A stretch of DNA of 63,046 nt from a virus, in IMG/VR virus record IMGVR_UViG_3300042673_000070, positions 1 to 63,046 of that record, one strand, 5' to 3'. The translations under genes and the position numbers were made by a program. The notes beneath the pieces are model-generated. The model was not told the origin of the DNA. It saw nothing but the letters and a program-made list of their open reading frames with translations, and ran no database searches. This document shows, in pieces, positions 1-8,428 of this stretch. Each line of letters opens with the position of its first letter. Position 1 is the first letter of the stretch.

Positions 1-42
1 CGGCAGGAGCTCTTTGAGTAATTGTGCACGTGAAATAGCCAT
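1..42 (-). CDS. major capsid protein, N-terminal fragment (runs off left edge)
   Basis: Only the first 14 codons are inside the window (MAISRAQLLKELLP, read from 42 down to 1), preceded by AGGAG nine nt upstream of the ATG. This N-terminus is one I associate with major capsid proteins of environmental tailed phages, and the position fits: it is the gene after scaffold (1190-2155) and a decoration-like protein (58-717). If the genome is circular, the rest would lie beyond the right edge, just before the minus-strand terminator at 62979-63018. Identity is inferred from 14 residues plus context; another head protein is possible. Confidence 0.6.
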   Translation of the reverse strand, partial: MAISRAQLLKELLP

Positions 43-57
43 GTTTCAGAACTCCTA

Positions 58-717
58 TTACAGGCCGACCGGGTTGTTATAAGCGTGGCCGCCCGTGATC
101 ACGCCCGAGTCAACGTGGGGAGCGTTGAACTTGACGATGACTTCAGGGTAGTAGACCGTTCCGCTTACATCAAACGCAGTGTCTTCGACCACATCAACGA
201 TACGAATCGGCAACGAAGCCGTCACAGCAGCCGAACCAACGAGGAGACCCTGTTGTGAGTCGCCAGTCGTCGTATTCAACGTGTTTGCCACGAGCGGAAC
301 GTTCAAACCGATATCCGAGTAGGTGAAGCCCGTCGAGGTCGAAACCACGAGCGAAGCCGTCACACCAACAGCCTTGAACAGGGTGTCCGGATCATCAGCC
401 ACGTACGCAACGATGTACGTACCAGCCTTGACCGAAGTGCCCGAAATCCAAGCCTGCGAGTAGGTCGGTTGACCAGTCACAGAGGAAACGAACGTGCAGC
501 CCAAGAACACACCAGCAAAGCCAGTGACAGGGGCCGTCGATGTTTCCGTGGTTACTGCTACGGTGCCGTCGTTGGCAAACTTCAGCGGGTCGCCGTAGCC
601 GATGCTAGAAGCACCAGAAGCGATACGACGCTGACGAGTTGCCCCGGCGAACACCTGCCCACCGATCAGATTGATCGGCTTCAAGCCATACGGCTTGCTA
701 ACGGTAGGATAAGCCAT
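58..717 (-). CDS. probable head decoration/stabilisation protein
   Basis: 219 aa, neutral, Gly/Thr/Ser/Val-rich and without membrane segments or cysteine clusters. It starts MAYPTVSKPYGLKPINLIGG, a start typical of a common phage structural family found next to the capsid gene. It lies between scaffold-side genes and the capsid start, the usual slot for decoration or cement proteins (as gpD before gpE in lambda). Beta-rich character (many alternating Val/Thr stretches) fits a virion surface protein. ATG at 717 with a moderate ribosome site. Function is by position and composition only; a minor capsid role is also possible. Confidence 0.5.
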   Translation of the reverse strand: MAYPTVSKPYGLKPINLIGGQVFAGATRQRRIASGASSIGYGDPLKFANDGTVAVTTETSTAPVTGFAGVFLGCTFVSSVTGQPTYSQAWISGTSVKAGTYIVAYVADDPDTLFKAVGVTASLVVSTSTGFTYSDIGLNVPLVANTLNTTTGDSQQGLLVGSAAVTASLPIRIVDVVEDTAFDVSGTVYYPEVIVKFNAPHVDSGVITGGHAYNNPVGL

Positions 718-738
718 TTGTTACTCCAAAAAAGAAAG

Positions 739-1188
739 TTATTTACCCTTACCAAACGAGGTACTGGACTTGCGTTCATTGAACAGCGGCATCCGTTCGT
801 CGTTCAGTCTCATAAAGTTATTGTCTACGGACTGGATCTGAGCCTTTGCTTGCTGGGCGTAATAGTCATCACGCTGCTTCATTAGCTCTTCCGGTGCCTT
901 ACACAACAACAAACCTCCGATTTCGATGTTCCCTTTAAATTTGGAATTCGGATCGGAGTGGTGCATCAGTTCCGGATGATCTTCGGCCTTTACAGGCTCC
1001 CAACCTTCACGAAACTTTGCGGAGGTATTCGATGGGTCAGCAGTACCCATGATACTAGTCCGGATATATCGAAAGACCCAACCCGGCTGCGGATTTGGTG
1101 CCGGTAGCGTCTGAGGTGGGGTCCAAGTTTTTGTGCGCTGCGCGGATTCTCGACTTTCGAGTTCACGTGCGAGTCTGTTCTCAGCCAT
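739..1188 (-). CDS. conserved phage protein of the head gene cluster, unknown function
   Basis: 149 aa. It starts one base after the scaffold stop, so the two are probably co-translated. Highly polar, with a Pro-rich N-terminal third (about residues 22-35), a segment rich in Asp/Glu/Asn around residues 55-75 and a short basic tail ending FGKGK. A helical stretch with the sequence KQRDDYYAQQAKAQ is seen around residue 105. I know the family as an uncharacterised protein that sits between scaffold and capsid genes in aquatic phages. No catalytic motif is visible; a head-assembly role is inferred from position only. Confidence 0.45.
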   Translation of the reverse strand: MAENRLARELESRESAQRTKTWTPPQTLPAPNPQPGWVFRYIRTSIMGTADPSNTSAKFREGWEPVKAEDHPELMHHSDPNSKFKGNIEIGGLLLCKAPEELMKQRDDYYAQQAKAQIQSVDNNFMRLNDERMPLFNERKSSTSFGKGK

Positions 1189-1189
1189 T

Positions 1190-2155
1190 TTAGTTAGCCT
1201 CCAATTTCATCAATTCACGGGCATATTGCTCATTACTCAGTCCCAGCTTTTTGGCTAGGGCTACCTGAGTCGGCGTCAGACGTATCTGACGAGGGCCTGA
1301 TGACCGTGTGACCGGTGCAACCACATTGGCTGGTTTTGTGCGAGCAGGCTTTTCTTCCTGCTTCGTTTGAGGTCGTTCTTCCTCAGCGGTTTCAAACGCC
1401 TCCGGAAATCGTTTCCTCATCGTCGTGTTAACTCGGTCGTAGTACTCGTCGCTACGCGGATCGATTCCAGACCGGACCAGTTTTTCGTGCAGTCCCAAAG
1501 CAAGGGCGGTCATCTCCTCGTCGGTGCCAAACCACGGATTTTTATCCTTCCACGCCTCGGCTTTCGGGTCGATAGCGGGTTGAGGTGCCGGGGGCACTTG
1601 GTACTGTTCGGCTTGTTGTACTCCCGATTCTTCGTCTTGTAAAGAGGGTCGGAAGTTTTCGTACTGTTTAATTTTAAACTTAGCTTCGGTCAAAGCTTCT
1701 TGGGCGTCGGTAATCTTCTCCGCATCCCCAGCCTCGTACGCCTGCTTCAAACGTTCCTTGGCTACAACCAGATCATTACTGGCAGCCTTGGTGACTTCTT
1801 GGAAGTACGCCTTCTCACCATTACCGAGGCGCTGCTTTAACTGACGAATCTCCTGTTCCCGCAACTGGGCAAACCGGAATGCCTCCTCGCGCTCCCGTAG
1901 GGCGCGTTCTTTCTCACGACGCTCGTCGTGCCAGACCTTTTTCATCTGGGAGAGGCGCTTCTTGACCTTCTCGGAATACTCCTCAAGGTCGTCGTTATCA
2001 AGCTCGTTCACTACCTCTTTTGGTAGCGGCTTGCGGCCTCGGTCTTCTGGCGGGGTATCGTCCTCAACCTGAATCTCAAGTTCAGGCTCCTTTTCAACCG
2101 GCGTCTCCTGCGCTACTTCGTCAGGAAACTTGAATTCTTCTTTCTCAATAGCCAT
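1190..2155 (-). CDS. probable capsid scaffolding protein
   Basis: 321 aa, very rich in Glu, Lys, Arg and Gln. An acidic N-terminal region (residues 1-55) is followed by a long predicted helix/coiled coil (about 55-170, with repeated charged heptads), a Pro/Gln-rich linker (about 175-200), and a C-terminal basic helix with LTPTQVALAKKLGLS. Acidic-coiled-basic architecture with a short C-terminal helix that could bind coat protein is typical of phage scaffolds, and the gene lies between portal and capsid. No serine-protease signature is seen, so no self-cleaving prohead protease is evident. It would act in procapsid assembly and leave the mature head. Confidence 0.65.
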   Translation of the reverse strand: MAIEKEEFKFPDEVAQETPVEKEPELEIQVEDDTPPEDRGRKPLPKEVVNELDNDDLEEYSEKVKKRLSQMKKVWHDERREKERALREREEAFRFAQLREQEIRQLKQRLGNGEKAYFQEVTKAASNDLVVAKERLKQAYEAGDAEKITDAQEALTEAKFKIKQYENFRPSLQDEESGVQQAEQYQVPPAPQPAIDPKAEAWKDKNPWFGTDEEMTALALGLHEKLVRSGIDPRSDEYYDRVNTTMRKRFPEAFETAEEERPQTKQEEKPARTKPANVVAPVTRSSGPRQIRLTPTQVALAKKLGLSNEQYARELMKLEAN

Positions 2156-2165
2156 TGATTACTCC

Positions 2166-2543
2166 TTATGCGCGACGAATTCCACGGGGGTCATCGACCA
2201 CCGCTTCAACGTTGTCGTCGTTAATGATGCGGAACTCACGACCGTGGATGACCACGCGAGTACCTGTGTACGGACGGGTGAGGACAAAATCGCCTTCCTT
2301 ACACCACGGCCCAGTGGGGAACCGAGCCTCGTCCTTGTAGCAAAGATCACCCAACTTGATGACAAACAAGACCACAGTGGTCTGCTCTTCAACTCGCTTG
2401 GTGTCGTCTGCTTTGATGATGCCCCCATCAAACTCCTCTTCAACGTGCGGGACTGCACAGAGGATTCGGTAGCCACGGGGTTCTGGCAGCAGTTTGGCTT
2501 TCTCGGCTTCCTGCTGTGTCTTCTCAACGTCGATGTTGCTCAT
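2166..2543 (-). CDS. GroES-like co-chaperonin (phage gp31-type)
   Basis: 125 aa. The ATG at 2543 overlaps the stop of the upstream gene (ATGA-type coupling). The fold pattern matches GroES: an RGYRILCAVP strand, a GG-I-I mobile-loop-like segment (EEEFDGGIIKADDTKRVEE, about residues 35-53), a central KLGD strand, then KEGDFVLTRPYTGTRVVIHG and a final strand ending in AVVDDP. That is the GroES order of VGDRVLF..YAG..V..DG..Y.I...D.. . It would replace or compete with host GroES on host GroEL to fold a phage protein, most likely the capsid protein; no GroEL is in the window. Position within the head cluster supports this. Hallmark hydrophobic GGI of the mobile loop is present. Confidence 0.72.
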   Translation of the reverse strand: MSNIDVEKTQQEAEKAKLLPEPRGYRILCAVPHVEEEFDGGIIKADDTKRVEEQTTVVLFVIKLGDLCYKDEARFPTGPWCKEGDFVLTRPYTGTRVVIHGREFRIINDDNVEAVVDDPRGIRRA

Positions 2544-2728
2544 TCTTCTTCCATCCTTTTTGCAAGGTCTTTGATATAGCCAGTTGCGAGGTCGAGACCC
2601 TGTAACGCCCCGCATAGCCTTTTGTACTCACCTTCATCCAATTTGCCTTGAATGATGCTTTCCACGATCAATGTGCGCTCGTCTTGGAGTTTTGAATCCA
2701 AGTATTCCAGAGCGTTTGAATAGCTCAC
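2540..2728 (-). CDS. small helical protein after portal, unknown
   Basis: 62 aa, starting MSYSNALEYLDSKLQDERTL. Almost entirely helix-forming and charged, with one Cys and no membrane segment. It begins 3 nt after the portal stop and its own stop overlaps the start of the GroES-like gene, so portal, this gene and the co-chaperonin form one translationally linked block. I know no function; a small accessory factor for portal or head assembly is a guess from position. Confidence 0.5.
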   Translation of the reverse strand: MSYSNALEYLDSKLQDERTLIVESIIQGKLDEGEYKRLCGALQGLDLATGYIKDLAKRMEEE

Positions 2729-2731
2729 AAA

Positions 2732-5290
2732 TTACTCCTCTGTTTGCGGTTGATTTCTCCGATTCTGATCCATCTGGGCACGCTGCATTGCTGTAGCGTC
2801 CTGCGCTTTGCCAATCTCCAGTCCGAGTCGGACACCTTCCATCTGCTGCTTGGCTGAGAGGGCGGCCTTGTCTTTCTGGATATCCACGCCAAGTCGGGCA
2901 GCTTCAAGCTGCTGACGGCCAGAGATTTCGGCTTTGCGAAGCTCCAACTCGTCCGCTTTGGCAGCGGCGTCCATGACATCTTTCTGCTGTTTGCGCTGGA
3001 TCTCGGCTTGCTGCATCTGGGCTTCGATCTGCATCTGCTGCGCTTTCGTTTGCGCCTGAAGTTGCTTGATCTGCAAGTCCATCATCTGCATCTGAACCAG
3101 CGGGTCTTGTGCCTGCTGCGCGGCTTGCTGCATCTGCGCTTCGGCCTGATCCTTCTGGAGGACCCGTGCGGCAGCGGCTGCTGCCAACTGCGACAACTGC
3201 GCCTCGAACTCAGGCGGCAGGTCGTATTCTTCTCGGTCGTCTTGCGGAAGCGGAGGCAAGGCTGCGCCAAGCTGCTTCTCGATCTCGCGGCGGTACTGGA
3301 ACGCTACGTGCTCCATGATGTGGGCTTGCAGCGACGCCGTAATCTGCTGAGCCATCGGGTTTTGGCCGATCTGCTGAGCAATCTTTGGATCTTGGCCGAG
3401 TGCCATGTGAACGGCAATGTGGGCCTCGTGGTCCTGATACATAAACGCTTTGACGGGTTTGCCCGTCATCACATCCATGTTCTCGGTGATTGGATCGCGG
3501 GGTTTGGCATCTCCAGCCAACGGAATAATGCGATCCGCATTCTTCACACCCAACGTCTCGATCATCTGACGATGCAGATATGGGAGATCATAGAGTTGCG
3601 GAGCCGTTTGGCTAAGCTGGAGTACCGCTTGGTACTGCACAACCTTCTGCGACATTGTTGACGCATTCGGATCACTGACCGGAATGACATCCACATCGTC
3701 GTAGTCAGCCTTCTTCGCTTTGCGGGAACCAATCTCTGGCTCGTAGCTGTACTCGTCCGGAGTGTTGTCTCGGATAATGCCTGCGAGAAGCTTGAACTCC
3801 TGCTTCATCGCGTAGTACACGCGAGCCTGCACCGCAGTCATAACCTTGAGCACACGCTCCAACACGGCAAGCGTCGTACCGACCGGAGCCTGCGACGACA
3901 TGTCGCTGATCTTTAGATCCGACACCGCAGCGAAACGGCGTCCTTCCTCGACCACTCGGTCCATCAACTGCGCGAGGGTCTGGCTCGGCTCTTTGTACGG
4001 CAGGGGCAGGATGTTGTCGCGGATCGCGCCTGACGGGATATCTACGTCTCGGAATTCACCCGGAGCGATTGGAGTATCGTCTCCTTTAATTCGTAGTCCT
4101 CTAGACTTGAGTCCACCGGGGAGATTACTGAGGGTTCCTGCGTCGATAAGTTGGCGAAGGAGCGAGGTTGCAGCTTTACTGTGTCCCCCGATAAGGTGAA
4201 TAAGTCCGAAGTAGTAAAATCCAAATCCCGGTATGTATCCGTAGTGGACAAAGTGCTGTCGTCGGGCTTTGAGTTTGTCGTCTTCGCGCCAGTTACGTCG
4301 AATGGCGAGTACGGTACCCGTCCCTTTCTCAATGGTGACGACATAGGGGAGCGCGATCCCCGTCTCGTGGTTGTCTTTATCGACATCTGGATACCCCGGC
4401 AGGTCAATGTTAACGTGCATCTCCAGCAACTGGAACCGGTCGTCCATGCTGGCTGAGAACCCTTGGTCCTCGGCCTTCTGCTTCTCCACTTCGTCCATGA
4501 CGCGCATGGGTTCACCCAAGTCCACGTCACGATAAAACCCTGCGTACTGAAGTCGCTTCAACTCATTCTTTGTCTTACGCATCCGGTGCGTAACACGATC
4601 CGAAGTCTCCAAGTTAGCCGCGCCATACGGCACGATGATGTCTTCGGCTGGGATATAAATGGCAGTCTGACGATCCAACGCTGGATCGAAGTACACTTTC
4701 TTGAACGCATTACCCGCCAGAGCCAACGAGAGCAGGAGCCGCTCATGCTCGGGGCGATACTCCTTCATCACTTCGGTCAACTGGTAGTTCATGTCATCAG
4801 AGACACGCACCGCCGAGTCACGCTTCTCTGGAGTTTCCTTGCCAATGATCTTGGCTTTGACCGGTCCCATCGCCGGGAAGGTCTCCATAATCGTTTCAGA
4901 TTGGAACTTGACCGCGCTCTCCATGAGCAAGGGGTGGAACACCCCGCAGGCACCCGGCCACGGCTCGGTTCTCTCTTCATACCGGATACCGAGGATCTTT
5001 AAACCTTTAATGTAGGTGTCCAGCCAGTCTTTGCGGCTGGAGAGATCTTGCTCGTAGTTACCGATGAGTTCTGATGCGAGGAGTTGAAGCTCGTTCTCAT
5101 TCATGAACTCGGCAAGGTTGGCGTCAAAGTCTTCAGCACGAGGCTCGGCTTTGGACATCTCAATCATCATGCCATCCATACCGATGGCTACGCTCTCCGA
5201 GTCCTCGATCATGATCTCAATCGGCGCTTCTTCAGCAGCGAGAGATTCCAAGCCCAGCGGAGCCTGCATTAAACTTTTATCGACGGCCAT
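2732..5290 (-). CDS. portal protein (P22-type, long form)
   Basis: 852 aa. The central part (about residues 60-560) shows the podovirus portal pattern: an early DWLD..IKGLKILG helix, a WPGACGVFHPLLMESAV segment, and an RRNW..D..K.RRQHFVHYGYIPGFGFYYFG region. Together with LLDRGT-like wing helices this recalls P22-type portals. From about residue 690 the protein becomes a long Gln/Ala/Lys-rich coiled coil to the end, a barrel-like extension projecting into the head. It forms the dodecameric DNA channel at the packaging vertex and binds terminase and the connector proteins (59561-60286, 58160-58798). AGGAG precedes the ATG. Longer than P22 gp1 (725 aa) because of the coiled coil. Confidence 0.85.
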   Translation of the reverse strand: MAVDKSLMQAPLGLESLAAEEAPIEIMIEDSESVAIGMDGMMIEMSKAEPRAEDFDANLAEFMNENELQLLASELIGNYEQDLSSRKDWLDTYIKGLKILGIRYEERTEPWPGACGVFHPLLMESAVKFQSETIMETFPAMGPVKAKIIGKETPEKRDSAVRVSDDMNYQLTEVMKEYRPEHERLLLSLALAGNAFKKVYFDPALDRQTAIYIPAEDIIVPYGAANLETSDRVTHRMRKTKNELKRLQYAGFYRDVDLGEPMRVMDEVEKQKAEDQGFSASMDDRFQLLEMHVNIDLPGYPDVDKDNHETGIALPYVVTIEKGTGTVLAIRRNWREDDKLKARRQHFVHYGYIPGFGFYYFGLIHLIGGHSKAATSLLRQLIDAGTLSNLPGGLKSRGLRIKGDDTPIAPGEFRDVDIPSGAIRDNILPLPYKEPSQTLAQLMDRVVEEGRRFAAVSDLKISDMSSQAPVGTTLAVLERVLKVMTAVQARVYYAMKQEFKLLAGIIRDNTPDEYSYEPEIGSRKAKKADYDDVDVIPVSDPNASTMSQKVVQYQAVLQLSQTAPQLYDLPYLHRQMIETLGVKNADRIIPLAGDAKPRDPITENMDVMTGKPVKAFMYQDHEAHIAVHMALGQDPKIAQQIGQNPMAQQITASLQAHIMEHVAFQYRREIEKQLGAALPPLPQDDREEYDLPPEFEAQLSQLAAAAAARVLQKDQAEAQMQQAAQQAQDPLVQMQMMDLQIKQLQAQTKAQQMQIEAQMQQAEIQRKQQKDVMDAAAKADELELRKAEISGRQQLEAARLGVDIQKDKAALSAKQQMEGVRLGLEIGKAQDATAMQRAQMDQNRRNQPQTEE

Positions 5291-5300
5291 CTAAATTCTC

Positions 5301-6815
5301 CTAGTAATAGCCTTCGCTTCGGCGTTTGAAGTAACGCTCAGGTTCCGGCTCATCGCTAGCCAAACGTAAAAACCCACCCTGTCTGTACCGTAGCAGGGCT
5401 TGAGTCATAGAGTCTACCAAGTCATCGTGTTCGCCTGACGGGAAACTTGCCACTTCCTCAACCAACTCTTCGGCCCAGTGGGTGTTGGGTACCCATACCC
5501 TACCCGATGCAAAGATGTCCGCCACGGCGTTTAGTCGTGCGATCTTGTCGTTGCCCTTGCTAGGAGTGAACTCCTGCACCGGAATACCCATGGCACGTAA
5601 CTCAAATATCAGAGGACTACCGGCTGCCTTGGCTTCGACGATCAAACTGTCCGGATTCCACTCTTTATACTCATCAAACGCCCGTTCTTTGAGTTCCGGA
5701 AACTCCATTCGGTCCTTGAAAGCGTTCAGGAGGATGATGTTCGACTGCAATTTACCTGTATCGTCCGGGTGTTCGAAGATTCCCCACGTTGTACAGGCTG
5801 AATAGTCAGCACGCTGTGTTTTGAGGAACGCGGTATCCCAAGATTGGATCGTATAACTGCAAAATGGCGGGTGATCCTTCTCCCAAACCTTCCACCACTC
5901 ACGTTTAATGATGGCCGATACGTCAGAAGTCGGTTGCTGCTGGTACTGAGCCATCCATTTGCCGTTCGGAAGCTCCTGACGAAGGGCTTCAAGCTCTTCG
6001 ATCTTCCAAAACTGGGGCCAAAGGGCGTTTCCAGAGGGCAAAATGGCCGGAAATTCGATAACTTCCCACTCTTCACCGCTGCGCTGAGCCGCAGCCTTCA
6101 AAACTTGGCCTGTTAGATCCTTTTTGGACCATCTCGTCATGACTATGACGATGGCTCCGCCCGGTTGCAGACGCTGCCGGGGTCCCGACGTGTACCATTC
6201 GTAGGTTTTGTCGTAAATATCCGAGTTTGTCTCGGCTAATGTGGCTTCTTGTTCCGAGTGAGGGTCGTCAATAATGAGCAGATCCGCGCCTTTACCGGTC
6301 ACGGCACCGCCGATGCCGATTGCGAAGTACTCGCCAGCATAGTTTGTAGCCCACCGGCCTGCTGCTTTTGAGTCTGCTTGCAGGGCTACCTGCGGAAAGA
6401 TGTCTTTATACCGGTCAGAATCGACAAGGTTACGTACCTTTCGGCCAAATCCCACTGCAAGTTCTGCCGTGTGGGACGTTTGAATGATCTTCTTGTCCGG
6501 AAATCTACCCAGAAACCAGCTTGGCAGTAGGTACGAAGCGAACTCTGACTTCGTATGACGAGGTGGCATATTGATAATCAGGCGTTTTGTCTTGCCTTCT
6601 GCCACTCGTTCAAAAGCCTGCGCCATCTTCTCGTGGTGCCGACCATTAATGAAGTTAGGCCACACGTATTTAACGTAGGCCATGAAGTCGTTTTTGGCTT
6701 TTTCCTGCGTTCCAACCTTCCTTGCCTCAGCAAGGAGTTGCCCCACCTTCTGCTGTAGCTCAGGCGGCATAGTCGGAAGCTTAGCTTCCAGATCAAGCAG
6801 CAGCTTCGGATCCAC
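5301..6815 (-). CDS. terL: terminase large subunit
   Basis: 504 aa packaging motor. ATPase half: Walker A-like PPRHTKS at about 84-90, Walker B LLIIDD at 179-184, and coupling motif MTRW at 226-229. Nuclease half (RNase H fold): SWDTA with Asp near 327, VEAKAAG with Glu near 394, and HDDLVDSM with Asp near 464-468, so all metal ligands are present. It cuts concatemeric DNA and pumps it through the portal. The reading frame begins at a GTG (6815) inside the end of the small-subunit gene, a 23-nt overlap that suggests coupled translation; an internal ATG (residue 16) is an alternative start. Confidence 0.93.
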   Translation of the reverse strand: MDPKLLLDLEAKLPTMPPELQQKVGQLLAEARKVGTQEKAKNDFMAYVKYVWPNFINGRHHEKMAQAFERVAEGKTKRLIINMPPRHTKSEFASYLLPSWFLGRFPDKKIIQTSHTAELAVGFGRKVRNLVDSDRYKDIFPQVALQADSKAAGRWATNYAGEYFAIGIGGAVTGKGADLLIIDDPHSEQEATLAETNSDIYDKTYEWYTSGPRQRLQPGGAIVIVMTRWSKKDLTGQVLKAAAQRSGEEWEVIEFPAILPSGNALWPQFWKIEELEALRQELPNGKWMAQYQQQPTSDVSAIIKREWWKVWEKDHPPFCSYTIQSWDTAFLKTQRADYSACTTWGIFEHPDDTGKLQSNIILLNAFKDRMEFPELKERAFDEYKEWNPDSLIVEAKAAGSPLIFELRAMGIPVQEFTPSKGNDKIARLNAVADIFASGRVWVPNTHWAEELVEEVASFPSGEHDDLVDSMTQALLRYRQGGFLRLASDEPEPERYFKRRSEGYY

Positions 6816-7377
6816 TTCCGGTACCTAGTTCTTCGTCCAGATCAATCTCGGCAAGGCTTACTGGCTTGGATTCGGTAACGTCAGTGTATTCACCTTCGTA
6901 CAGTTCCAGCGTTTTACGCAGTTCTGTCTCAATATCTTTAACCGTGCGGTGAGTCACGGTCACATCAATACGGTCTGAGAAGAGTCCAACACCGTTAATT
7001 TTGCCTAGCATTTCCAAGGCTTTTAGCCGGACCTTGGGGTCTGGATCCTGAGTCTCCAGAACGAACTTGTTCGTCACGTAGTTACGCAGTCTGCGATGTA
7101 CGTCCAGCACTTCCTTGTCGTATTCGGACAGGATGGCATTTAGATGTTTGACGGATGCCGGGGTTATATTCTTGGGTGACGGGATACTTTCTTCCAACAT
7201 CATCCCGTGAGACTGGATGCGGTCATCGTCCGTAACCTCAACATCCAGCCCGTTGCGTTCCAACTCCTCGACCGTGTTCAGCATGGCCTCGGCTTTTGCA
7301 CGGAAGTTGTCTAGCTCTTCCGGCGTGGTGTCGAAAGGAAAAGGAATACCAAGTTCCGGTGTTGCAACAACTGGCAT
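6793..7377 (-). CDS. terS: probable terminase small subunit
   Basis: 194 aa, first gene of the leftward packaging arm and overlapping terL by 23 nt. The middle holds a helical segment with the pattern ALEMLGKINGVGLFSDRIDV (about residues 118-137), which resembles the conserved LKALELLGK..GLF motif near the C-terminus of Terminase_2-like small subunits, followed by a strongly charged oligomerisation-type helix and an acidic tail. It would recognise the packaging site and feed DNA to TerL; the G-run-rich DNA just upstream is a candidate site. Assignment rests on this motif, size and position; no obvious N-terminal HTH can be read by eye. Confidence 0.65.
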   Translation of the reverse strand: MPVVATPELGIPFPFDTTPEELDNFRAKAEAMLNTVEELERNGLDVEVTDDDRIQSHGMMLEESIPSPKNITPASVKHLNAILSEYDKEVLDVHRRLRNYVTNKFVLETQDPDPKVRLKALEMLGKINGVGLFSDRIDVTVTHRTVKDIETELRKTLELYEGEYTDVTESKPVSLAEIDLDEELGTGSGSEAAA

Positions 7378-7630
7378 TGCGCGGAGTATACGAACAATCC
7401 TAGAAAATACAAATATCTATGCCGGGTGTATGGGACCCAAACAAGTGACGGGGGGTGTTGCTATATGAAGGGGGTGGGGTACGTATCCAGATATTTATAC
7501 AAATGCGTGGCCTACCGGGAAAAAATAAAACGAAGAATCTAACGAGCGGATTATAGAGTACAGAAGATGCGCGGGACTCCGACGCTGGTTTGGGGGGTCG
7601 GGGGGTAGTGGGGTCGAGTCCAGCCCGATT
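7378..7630. other. divergent intergenic region with G-run clusters
   Basis: No gene is supported between the terS start and 7753. The plus strand carries two clusters of G-runs: 6, 5 and 4 G at about 7450-7479, and 6, 6 and 4 G at 7592-7613 (with an isolated GGG at 7573-7575). The region also contains AT-rich blocks (7480-7500, 7520-7540). It separates the leftward packaging arm from the rightward early arm. I see no convincing leftward promoter. Because it abuts terS, it could hold the packaging (pac/cos) site, but nothing in the sequence proves this. Confidence 0.4.
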
Positions 7631-7648
7631 TATAAACACGTGTTTATA
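7631..7648. repeat. palindrome copy 1 (perfect, promoter-upstream)
   Basis: TATAAACACGTGTTTATA, a perfect 18-bp palindrome with a CACGTG core. It ends 19 bp before the -35 box of the promoter at 7668 and is the first copy of the early-region palindrome family. Confidence 0.9.
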
Positions 7649-7667
7649 CTTTGAAAAGTCAAAATAG

Positions 7668-7699
7668 TTGACATTCTCCCCATGATGTGAGACTATATA
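7668..7699 (+). promoter_or_regulatory. candidate sigma-70 promoter for the 7753 gene
   Basis: A consensus -35 TTGACA (7668-7673) is followed by an AT-rich -10 area GACTATATA (7691-7699). At 17-bp spacing the hexamer is GACTAT, a poor -10; TATATA fits better but at 20-bp spacing. The perfect palindrome lies upstream. It would drive the monocistronic gene 7753-8292, which has its own terminator. Confidence 0.45.
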
Positions 7700-7752
7700 T
7701 CCACGGTCGAGCAACGGCCGCAACACGTAAAAACATATTGGAGTGTAACGTC

Positions 7753-8292
7753 ATGGCTATTTCGTCAACTGTTAAAAAGACTTCGACCGACGCGATCCAG
7801 TTGGAAGCAAAGACTGGCAAGAAGTGGAAAGAAGCGGGTGAGGCTATCCGCGCCGAGTACGCGAGTGCCGAGGCTTTCACGGCAATCAAAGACGAGTATC
7901 TGGACACGGTTGTCTATCCTGCACTAGGCGATGAAGCGGTACGCATCATGCGCGCCGTGATACCGCGCTCGAATTCGAAAGAGTTTATTGGTGCGAGTGC
8001 GACTCAACAGGCGGAATGGGTTGCAGACGGCAAGGCGAAAATTTCGGTGCGCGGAACTGCAAACAGTCTGTTTGCACGAGTGCGGGACAAATACGCTTTC
8101 CCGAGTGTGGCCGACGACACCGAAACCGAGTCCGAGTCCGAGGGTGCAAACAAGCGCACCGACGACGTAACCTACTGCATGGAGCGCAACACACAATGCG
8201 AGAAGCGGTTGCAGAAGTCCGAGACACCACCGAAAAACATCGCCAAGGTTCTGGCACTCTACGCCGAGATCAATAAACTTCTGGTTGGTTGA
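7753..8292 (+). CDS. unknown early protein, monocistronic; candidate regulator
   Basis: 179 aa. The ATG at 7753 is chosen because GGAG stands 10 nt upstream; an in-frame upstream extension has no ribosome site and would overlap the promoter. N-terminal half is helix-rich and basic (TGKKWKEAGEAIRAEY), there is a polar acidic run of Glu/Ser/Thr at about 127-135, and two Cys in the C-terminal third. No known domain is recognised. It is the only gene between a promoter with the perfect palindrome and a strong terminator, an arrangement often used by autoregulated phage regulators. That role is inference from layout, not from a visible DNA-binding motif. Confidence 0.6.
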   Translation: MAISSTVKKTSTDAIQLEAKTGKKWKEAGEAIRAEYASAEAFTAIKDEYLDTVVYPALGDEAVRIMRAVIPRSNSKEFIGASATQQAEWVADGKAKISVRGTANSLFARVRDKYAFPSVADDTETESESEGANKRTDDVTYCMERNTQCEKRLQKSETPPKNIAKVLALYAEINKLLVG

Positions 8293-8301
8293 TTCGACAC
8301 A

Positions 8302-8332
8302 CCCGACCGGCTCGTGCCGGTCGGGATTTTTT
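8302..8332 (+). terminator. strong rho-independent terminator
   Basis: Perfect 10-bp GC-rich stem CCCGACCGGC / GCCGGTCGGG with a 4-nt loop, then A and six T (8327-8332). It ends the transcript of the 7753 gene and insulates it from the downstream early genes. Confidence 0.92.
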
Positions 8333-8380
8333 GTGCCCGAACTATCATGCCTGTAGCAGCGGATCGTCGCGCATCAAGTT

Positions 8381-8396
8381 ATAAACAGATGTTTAT
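8381..8396. repeat. palindrome copy 2
   Basis: ATAAACAGATGTTTAT: two exact 7-bp arms around GA. It is not next to any start codon or to a promoter I can see, unlike most copies. Confidence 0.85.
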
Positions 8397-8428
8397 GATT
8401 CGCGTGGCTGGTTTTGGTTGTGCTTCAA

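Noticed and set aside
469-885. Plus-strand open frame of 138 codons
   Set aside because: Lies across two well-supported minus-strand head genes, has shadow composition and no ribosome site.
7400-7726. Minus-strand open frame in the divergent gap
   Set aside because: No ribosome site, odd composition, and it covers the palindrome and promoter of the opposite arm.
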